Origin: Phoronis pallida | Lineage: Eukaryota > Phoronida > Phoronidae | Assembly (NCBI GenBank): GCA_028565715.1 | Contig: JAOXYC010189578.1 | Coordinates: 1-12,280, forward strand | Length of the DNA: 12,280 nt | Direction: 5' to 3' | Shown here: positions 1-9,400 of the stretch, in pieces | Layout: each line of letters begins with the position of its first letter | Position numbering within the stretch: position 1 is the first letter of the stretch | Position numbers and translations under genes: made by a program | The notes under the pieces: model-generated | The model's database searches: none | The model's input: only the letters and a program-made list of their open reading frames with translations | What the model was told of the DNA's origin: nothing

Positions 1-262
1 TATACACTGGGTGGATTGTAAACCATCATAAGATACAGTCATGGAATGTTTCAACTTGAAAGTCCTTCATTTGCTTCCGACAAGAACACAATTATCATAA
101 TGACATTGCATGTGCCAAAATCTACAAAAGGCATCAAAAGTCCTTTTAATAAATACTACCCAGCTCCTTTGTCCAATTATAAATTTTGAGCACCAGAAAT
201 CACAAAGCATCGTTTAGTTCTTCTAGTTCATTTGCCTCGACACTGAACGTTATCACATTTAA
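1..262 (-). other. 3' flank / probable 3' UTR
   Basis: This non-coding stretch downstream of the stop codon on the minus strand is AT-rich. No AATAAA is present on the minus strand. A variant ATTAAA occurs at 145-150, with a TG/T-rich patch around 80-100 that could serve as a downstream element. The transcript end is not otherwise visible. Confidence 0.4.
145..150 (-). promoter_or_regulatory. Possible poly(A) signal ATTAAA
   Basis: The most common variant of the poly(A) hexamer occurs about 113 bases after the stop codon, with a T/G-rich patch further on. It is a six-base motif in AT-rich DNA, so chance occurrence is likely. Confidence 0.28.
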
Positions 263-454
263 TTAAATTCCGACAATCCACATAAGCCATTGAAAGAATC
301 CAATGACTGATGACCACATGCCTTCTTTGGACTCCAGAAGTCGAGTCAAGTCCACGTCGGATGAAACATAGTGATCTATCACATTTATTTTAAATCCGAC
401 AGGCCACGTCTTGGGGCGTCCTTCATTAAGATTCAGTAAGCAGACTCTTTGGAT
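263..454 (-). CDS. Exon 18: C-terminal exon with hydrophobic tail
   Basis: Acceptor TTTAATTTCAG, then 63 codons in phase 0 (residues 709-771) and TAA at 263-265. The first part is mixed (NLNEGRPKTWP, VDLTRLLESKEG). The end, from Met754 to Ile771, is uncharged and rich in Trp, Phe and Ile (SSVIGFFQWLMWIVGI), the look of a tail anchor or a membrane-inserting amphipathic end. There is no CaaX box, the lipid signal of several vertebrate GBPs. The exon assignment rests on phase agreement with exon 17 and a strong acceptor; membrane targeting is inferred. Confidence 0.82.
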   Translation of the reverse strand: MQRVCLLNLNEGRPKTWPVGFKINVIDHYVSSDVDLTRLLESKEGMWSSVIGFFQWLMWIVGI

Positions 455-3400
455 CTGAAATTAAATGCACCGTTTACCAATTGAAGGTCAAAATGATACT
501 TCAAACAATTTTTGCAAGAAAAAGGACTACTGTGCAAACCTGAATTGAATTCTGTATTACTTGCAAGTACTCTTAATAAACGTTTTGAGAGAAGAAATAA
601 ATTAAGTTACAGAATTTAACCTTTTTAAGTGATTGCACTTTGAACCATCTATAGGTATTCATACGCAGGGTTTTCCACCAAAAGTGAAATCATGGCGGGC
701 TAATTTTGCCTACCATATTGGAAAAAGAAGTTGAATAGGCAAACAAAATTTCTTTTTGACGACGTTGCATCAACAGAACAGCGAATAATTTAGTACTTGT
801 CAGACAAATTATTTACAATCCTACAAAAAATATGACTCGCATAAGTAGACAGAACAAATGACATTGATCAAATTAAATCTAAGTAATTTTTTAAAGCTAG
901 CTCAGTGCAGCTATGATTTAAACTCACATATTGCTTGACACTGAATACTGTGTGGAATTTATCAGCTGATAACAGAATGATCTGCTTGGCTGTACTGAGT
1001 GGTTGATTGACCTCTCTGGCGAAGGCTTGCACATTTTCATGGTGCCTGAGCTTTACTATACTGTCAAGGGCTGAAAAAAGAGATGCACATTTTAATTGCA
1101 ATTTTTTAAAAATTAATAAACATTTTATTTGAGGTTTGCAAAAATGACATCATAAAACAACTAAACAGGGCATTGGAAACATTGAAAAGATATTTCTTTT
1201 ATATAGTATTGTAACTTCGGAATCATTACTCCATACTGCCTACAAAATGTGTAGTTGACGTCATTTCTAAACATTTTCATTTTGTAATTAATCATACTGT
1301 ATACTTATCAGTTGAATATGGTACCTATTAAAAGTGAATCATCTTACCATTAAAAGAGAATAATCTTACCTTCTCCCATATGTAGATATCCGGTTGTAAA
1401 TGATGACATATCTACAAACTCCTGAAACTCTTCCCTGAACATGTTCTCACAGCCCAACCTCTCCTGACTCAATCTGGAAACGTGATAAAGTTGGTTCAAT
1501 TCATGCAATGAGTTATGACTGTCAGAAAGTTTTTCTTAATGAAGATAAAGTGATTCCAGAAAAGAATTGGGAGTAATACAACTTTTTTTTGAAAGAAATT
1601 TTGGCGAGTTCTATGATTTTCCATAACTGAATTCTATAGAAAGTTGTATTGATTCACTCCCCATGAATTTGATAAAATCATTTTTCCAACTTTGAGACAA
1701 TAACGCATTGCCAAGCATTTTGCATCAATAGTCATTTCTAGACAAATTAAAAGGCATTTGTATGAAAAATAGCATTAAATTAAGATTAATATTAGGGGCT
1801 TTAAAGGATGTTATAGTATCACAGTCAGAAATACTATAACATCCTTTAATGTTACCTGCCAGTCAGCAGAACCTCTTTAGTAGTTTAATATTAGGGGCTG
1901 TTCTAGCAAAAAACTTATCCTCAGGGAGAAGGCGGGTTGTTTAGGACAGAAAATACCTTCCCTCCCATATAAGCTTAATTTAAACTGCCTTGGTACTCAC
2001 ATAGAATTAAGATCTGTTTCGTTCATGGGTAAAGACAGGCGAACAGGTTCTGTATGGGAACGGAACATTTCTATCAATTCTTGCACCTAACAGAAAGTAG
2101 ATAAAACACTATTGAAAACTCCCCTGCAGCAAACAGTGATGTTCAGCATTCAGAAATAAAAATTCTTTGTTCCTTGTTTGAAGTTCCAAAGTTGGAAATT
2201 GATTAATTTATTTTGAAATTCCAAAAACTACTTTAAACTTAAAAGTTAAAATGATGATTAATAAAAAGTAAAAAGGCGGGAACATGTCCGGGGTCTTCAT
2301 AATATAATAAAATATACACCCTGTGCACATGCACACCTCGTCACTTTGAGTCACCTCGACTGTTCCAGCGCTTCGCGCTGTCAAGACTTGCGGAAAGACA
2401 CACACAGACACACATTTTCATACTTATATATTAGATAACCAAAGAATTGATTAATCTATATACAAATCCCATTCCCAAGTAAACTCTCGATGAACACCGG
2501 ATATTGTTTTAACATGTTAAAACATGTACCTTGAGCATCACCGCCTGGTGGAGATTCCTATCATTTTCCTCTGCTAACTTTTTTCCTTCATCAACATAGT
2601 GCGCCTAGAAATACAAATTAAATCACATTCAATTTTGTGCAATGTGCTCAACACAGAATATTTGAAATCCTGCATGTTACTGTCAATTTTAATCAAAACT
2701 GGATATGAAAATATCCAAGTTTAGGGGACAATAACTTGTCATATAGAGTTCAATAAATTATCTGTCTCGAACGAGTGTGTGCCTTATTTTGATTAACTAA
2801 AAAATTTTTTGTCAAAACACTTTAGACATTTGTTGGTATCCATAAGTATGTTCAGATTTGTGAACAAGCCCTCAAAGGCTGAAAATATGAAGAAAAAACA
2901 AGATAACAACCTTTAGCATTCCTCGGTATATATCCGTAAGAGACTCCGCCTGCGCTATGACGGAGTGACTAGTGAACAGTTGTGTGGCCTCTTCTTGAGC
3001 AGACGACATCAGTTCATTGAGTGCAGAAGGTGTGAGAGGGCGGCCATCTTGATTCTTCAATCTTGTGTGGAGAAAACCTATTTGAAAAGAAAAAACATGA
3101 AATGAATAAAAACAATGACTGATTTCAAATTAAAAGCATACATGTTTCATGGCGCAATAATTCAATTCAAACTCAATGACGTAACTTCACTGGGATGAAA
3201 TGAATTCCCTTAATAATTTGTTTCAGTGAGGATAGCCACCCAATGTATTTCTATTATTAAAAGTTTTCACCCACCAATATCTCTATCCAAATTTAAAGTG
3301 AAATTTTCCATCAAGTCCATGAATCAATACCGCAATTTTGACTCTGGTAAACTGAAAAATTCTTTGCAGAATCTTAGAAGTCAGAGGATCTAGTAGGGTC

Positions 3401-6400
3401 ACAAAACAATTTTCTCAAAGTGCATAATCAAAGGTAATAACAATGACTTGAAATTCACTTTTCTGTATCTTATTACTCAGAACGCTTATTAATATATTTC
3501 ACTAAATGGACAAATTAAAACTGCTTCTCTTGATTTATTTATTTAATTTTATTGCATCATTTGTACATTGTTTTACTCATCTCCTCTGATTGTACTACTG
3601 TGGCCGATAGATGGCGCTATCATTGTAATTTCCATATAAATTGTGAACGCTTGCCATAAATTTGGCGCGAATCCGACCAAGAAGTGGAACTTCGAAACTA
3701 GTCAGTAATATATGTACTATGATTTTTAAAACATTCGTATTTTATTTGATAGCAACATTTCACAGAAAATACCCAGTTAACCTGTTGCTGGGAACCCCAA
3801 TACAAACCAGTGGCTTTGGTGACAGCTTCGTCCAAAACTTTCTCTAAAGCTTGCTTGTTTCTCAGTAGAAATGTCTCACCAATTTTTGCAATTGAACTCT
3901 AAAATACAAGATGAAAGTATTAAAACGTAGGAGAGTACATGAAGAAACCGTTTGATCATGACTGTCAGAACCTTGAATAACACAAAATACTGTACAGTTT
4001 TAAATTCATCAAGACAAAAATGCATGTACTTGATATTATTATAATAAGGAAACATTCTGATTATTATCAAATCTGAGCTTTTGAATAATTTTTTATGAGA
4101 TGTGCAAACATCTAAGTATTGTTCACAGCATATGAGAAAAAAATGTTGAAAGCACAAAATTTATAGTCATCATAGCAACAGATCTTGTTTTATTTCCATT
4201 CTAATGTTTTCTTAATGAACCATCATGTAAAAACCTCAGACTTACTTTCAATCTGTTCTTATAAATGTCATAATCTGTTCCATTCAGCAATGACTTGATA
4301 AAGTTTGAATGTTTTCTCTCAGTGTCGTTATAGATGGATGCAATAGTCATTTGAAGCTCTTTACTGGCAACAGGTAAGTTAACTGAGAGGAGAAGCTCTT
4401 CAACTTCCAACTGAAAAAAATGTCTTCAGTTAATTCTCGATTCAGCTCTCCAACTCATTTAATTATGTTTAGTAAAAATTTGCAAACTTTAAAGTCCACT
4501 AAGGCAAAACTTGTAACAATATGTTATCGGTAGTGACAATTGACTTCTTCAGTGACACCTATAACAGAAACGATGTGTTGTTTTTTCTTTCAACATGCAT
4601 CTGATGAATAGAAAAGAAATTACATTTTTGTTTCATTCATAGTCCAGAAGCATAAACTAAAAAACAGATTTGACTCAAATCTAGATGATAAACAAACCGA
4701 AAACAAATTTTTGTAAAAAAACATCAAGTTTAATGAGAGCCCAAATTCAAATTGACCCCAATATTTCTGTACTGAAATGTAGCACAGGAAACTGCCAACT
4801 TTAAAAAATTTCAAGAACTAAGCAAATTTAACCACCCTGGGGTTTTATTTTAAAGACATTACAGTACGTCCACCTTATACCTCCAGCTGATGTTGAACCT
4901 CAGTACATCTTAATTTGATCTTCTTCACATTCAACTCCATAGCTCTTGAATGTTTCAATATGATTTCTGTTTGTAACAATCTTGAGGCCCCTTCTACTGT
5001 GTTTTTCAAACTGAAATGGATGACAACAATGGTTAGCTTATGTGAAGACTATAACTTCCAAGGTGAACACGGTTTGGAGACTGCCAAACATTTCCATTCT
5101 TATTATAAATGTCCCTCACACATGGCATTGATGTGTCAAGCCGAGAACATACTGGAGTGAGTGAGCAAATGTTTGACGGTCCATTTTACTTGATAACAAA
5201 ATTATGATGTTCAATCAAATCCACTTATTTCTGCGATTCCCAGTTCATGGTAGTGGACGCAGAAATCTGTCAATGTTTACATACAATTCATAGTAAATAT
5301 TTTTTTTATTATTCTTCCTTATTTTCAAAATGGTAATTGCCATGCATTCCTGTTTTTACACGACTGGTGATTAATGTTTGAAAGTAGCTTAGAAATTCAA
5401 GTTAGTAACTAAAGTAATAATAAACATATTTTCCTTCAGCAGAGAACGTCATGAATTGGAGTTTACCTGCAATCAGTAATTAGTAATAACAACATGCAAG
5501 TGTTAATAAAAAAATAACAAAACAAGTAAAGGAGAGGTAGCCATTGAATTTCAATGATAATATGGAGAAAATTATGACTTTGAAGCCCAGACTATATGAT
5601 CTTAAATAGAAGGTTAATTCCAGTAGATTACAATGGTTATTATTTTTCTCAGTTGAGGGAACTAGGTCATTGCAAGTGATGTGACCAAAATGGTTGCTGG
5701 AACAGATTCATAATTATTTATAATCAAGATAATTGCAATTCTGTTATTTGTTACTTAGAAACAGAATTAAGAGATATATCATCCCTAAGTTATGATGAAG
5801 AAGGTTAGTAGAACTAATCCTACCCAAACAACAACTGTTGAAGCAGTGAGATGGACTGGTTAAATGAGACCTGGTGCCAGTTCTGTTCATAAACAACAAT
5901 CATTGTATCATTCTTCAATGTTGCAGTAAAGACTGATTTCGATTATGAATCCTTTGTCAAAATTTGATTACTTGTGAAATTATGTCACCAACCTAAAACC
6001 CATTCAAGAAACGGAGATAATTGTTTAATATTTTAATTAAAATTACTTCATTATATTCATTTACAACAATGCCAAACACAGGGACCAAAAATGAAGTTGA
6101 AAATTTATATTGAACTTGGAAAATGTTAGTTTTTGGTAATTTTTGTAATAAGGCATTTCTTGATTAAAAAATATCCTCACCATAGGATCTAATAACTAAA
6201 GATATAAGTTTAACAATTTTCAGATTGCCATTCAAATATTTGCCTAAGATTATCGTACTCATTACCTCAAGGTCTGTGGGGTTAATTGGTTGGTCGCCGT
6301 GTTGTTTATGAAAAGCTGCCATTTCCGCTTCATAAAACAGCAAACAATCCTCTGTAGCACCATCTTCAAGACGCTTTATGAATGTATCCCAACGGCTAGG

Positions 6401-9400
6401 AATCTGAAATAGTTGACTATTGGTAATAAATTATGTCAAGTCATCAAGAAAGGATCAGACTGCCCATAACTAAATCACATTTTGGTCCAATTATAATGTT
6501 TAGGCAAGGCACTAACTGCAAATTCATGCTATTTTCAACACATTCATCTCTGACACTTAAACGTCGGATCTAATTATATGTATATTTTTGAAAATTTATA
6601 GTCAGACTATCCAACCACCTCAATTAGGCAAGTAGAGATAAAACAGTGAACATAAAATCATAGAATTTCTAATTAATCATATGATATTTATCAGAATCTC
6701 ACAGAACTAATAAATAAATATGTTTGACCAGTGTAGTCAAATAGAATGATTTCATACCTCTGCCAGGGACCCCTCATTTGCAGCTTTGACTAAAATCTCT
6801 AACAATGTAGCAATTTCTGGACCTGTGATTGGCTTGTCTGAAAATGAACTGGAAGGTTAAGAAATAAAGAAATATTGAACTCTTTTCGATGAATACACGA
6901 TCTAATGGGTAATTACCGATTTTGTAAATCAATTAATATCATAATGGAAAATATTATACTTTGAACATTCTGAAACGTTTAATTTGAAAAAGAATGTCTG
7001 AATCATTTGGTGTCGAAATATAATTTATAGCAGCTAGCTGTTTATTGTATTTATTTACTTGAATCATTATCCCTGAAATGTTAGGTAAATGTTAATATCA
7101 TTTCTATGCCTGACTAAACATGTCCAGCTTTTGTAAATAATAAATCCGACAGTAAAAGAGTTGTTGATCAACAAACCATTTTTCTCTTTTGGCTTGAGAT
7201 GTTTCCTGAGTGTGTCAATCAGCTGATTACGTTCCTGTTTATATTCTTCCGTGAGATCATCTTCCGTAGCTCGTGACAGGTTGATTAATAATGACTTAGT
7301 CACCGCAGGAAGAAACAGTGTCTGACAATCCACAGACTTGAAGATACCTGTTTGCAACACATACATTAATTTTTTCTAAAGAATTTGCTTGGTTCGAGGG
7401 CAAAGCCGTGTTGTGCTATTAGATAAAATATGACCGTTTTAAAAGTCTTAGAAGTTCTACTTCTATGCTGTCAAAATATATGACTGTACTATCAATGATT
7501 TTCAAAACAGTATTTTAACTTTTAGCAATAAGAATTTTCAAAAATAACACTATCCATATGCTTAAATGCGTTTATTATGCTAGACAGCAAATTTCAATTT
7601 TCAGAAAATTCTATTTAGACAAAATTTGTACATTTTCGGAATCTGAAAAAAATTCTGACCATCCTTGGAATCGAACCCATGGTCGGCTTGCATTCTATGT
7701 AAGTGTCCTACCAACTGAGCTAACAAGACAGCCATGACGGGAACAGTAAATTCATCAGATTTATTTATTATTAAATTTTTACATTGTTCTTGAGGTCTCA
7801 ACTGAATTCAATTGCAGCATAAAAAGGCTACTATACTTATCCTATCAGTTTAATAGTTTACCTAGCAAACTAATTTCATAGTCTTCTTTTTCACGAGCAT
7901 GAGTTGTCATCAGCCTATGTAACCATTCTCGTGGTGATTCGCCATTCTCTGTCATCTGAACAAAATCCTGAACAACCTTGTCGAAAGAAAAATGTCAACA
8001 TTATAATACATCCATGCTATGAAAAGATGGCAAATTAATGTGTGAGTGCTCAACTGATCCAATGTCTATTGGAGAACTTCATTTGCTAAGAGTGCATGCT
8101 TCTTGTGGCATTTCTCGTTTAAATTTAATTAACTGGGTATTCTAAAATTCGAAATTAATCAAATTCATTAATTTGTGATTGGCTATGAAGGCACACTCCA
8201 CAATTTTCAAAGATTATCATCAACAACTAAGCTCTAAAAATGGAGGATTGTGCTTTCAAAACATAAACGGGCCATCATTTAATAAAGTTTTTAATGCATA
8301 ACAGGTAAAATTGCAGCTTTCAAAACTTCAAAGCCATAAACATTCACCCTGTTATTTATTCATCCCACACTTACCCAAAGCAGTGGTGGAAAACTCAACA
8401 AGTCATGATTGAAATCTTGCATCCACTTGGCCTTTGACATCTGTGACCTCAGGGCAAACAGCTGAAAATTCAAACCCAAAGCTATAAAATCATGAATGCA
8501 ATTGAATATTCAAATAGTAAACAAGTTAAATCTTTTAGCCAACAATTGAAAATTCATACCCAAAGCTATGAAAATTTCAATGCAAACTTTTAAATATTCA
8601 AACGCGAGACCAATTAACAAAATTTGAGAAAGCCGGTAGAAATTAATTTTTTTTAAAGATACTGTTTCCTTGTTGGTCCCGATCTGGCGTCAAAATTCAA
8701 ATCAACAAGGAATTTCATGTTGTTAAGAGTCCTGATACACCGGTGACATCTATGTGTCTGCATTGCCGTGAGTCTTTGTGGTAACTGTGCACAAAGAAAT
8801 GCATTGTGCAACCAATTTCACACACAACCAAAGTTGTCTATTGGAAAAGGTCAGAAAATGAGAACATTTTGAAGAAATGCACAATTCTCAGGAAATTTAT
8901 TGCTCAATACATGAGAGAGAGGCATTGAATTATACTGAGGACTGCAAAAACCCTAGTATTTGCTAGACTGGGATAACACCATGGACAGTGATTCTAATGA
9001 TTATACGTCCAGCAAAATCTAAGAAGCCATCTGGATTAAGTGACAGGAATCCTCCTCTATAAACAGAGATGATGTATCATTTAAACTGAGCCATTCTTTT
9101 GACAGTGTTGACATTTCTACTGTGAGATTTTATGGAATATTTCTGGATGATAAAGAAGAAATTCTTCATACTATGCATTAGTAGACATTATGGTAAATTT
9201 GTTTAGTAATCAATAAACCATAATTTGAGTTATGAATGGGCACAGAGGTGACAACTGACTAAATTACCAGTCAACCTGGAGCCAGAACAGCCCGAACCAG
9301 GAACCTTTGACTGAACTCCAGCCCCTTCGACTCAGGTCGAGGGACTGTTTCAATTGCAGGGGGACTTTCGGTATTTTTACCGAAAGTAGAGATTGAATTA

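Noticed and set aside
3606-3621. Palindromic GATAGATGGCGCTATC as a regulatory site
   Set aside because: The palindrome is imperfect and isolated; nothing around it supports a function.
3662-3847. Plus-strand open frame of 61 codons
   Set aside because: It overlaps exon 12 in antisense and intron sequence; no family resemblance.
3876-4157. Minus-strand open frame of 93 codons, Cys/Phe/Ile rich
   Set aside because: It falls in intron 11 between two well supported exons whose phases join without it; the composition is that of translated AT-rich intron.
4620-4814. Minus-strand open frame of 64 codons
   Set aside because: It lies in intron 10; exons 10 and 11 join in phase without it.
5011-5064. 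Alternative upstream acceptor for exon 10 (TTATAG at about 5051)
   Set aside because: It would give phase 0 entry from exon 8, but has no pyrimidine tract and adds a non-helical peptide; TTTCAG at 5011 is much better.
4915-5160. Plus-strand open frame of 81 codons
   Set aside because: It lies mostly antisense to exon 10 and its intron, has no domain signature, and the minus strand has a phase-consistent exon there.
7664-7737. Functional tRNA with anticodon AGA (Ser)
   Set aside because: Acceptor stem mismatches, and no long variable arm as tRNA-Ser needs.
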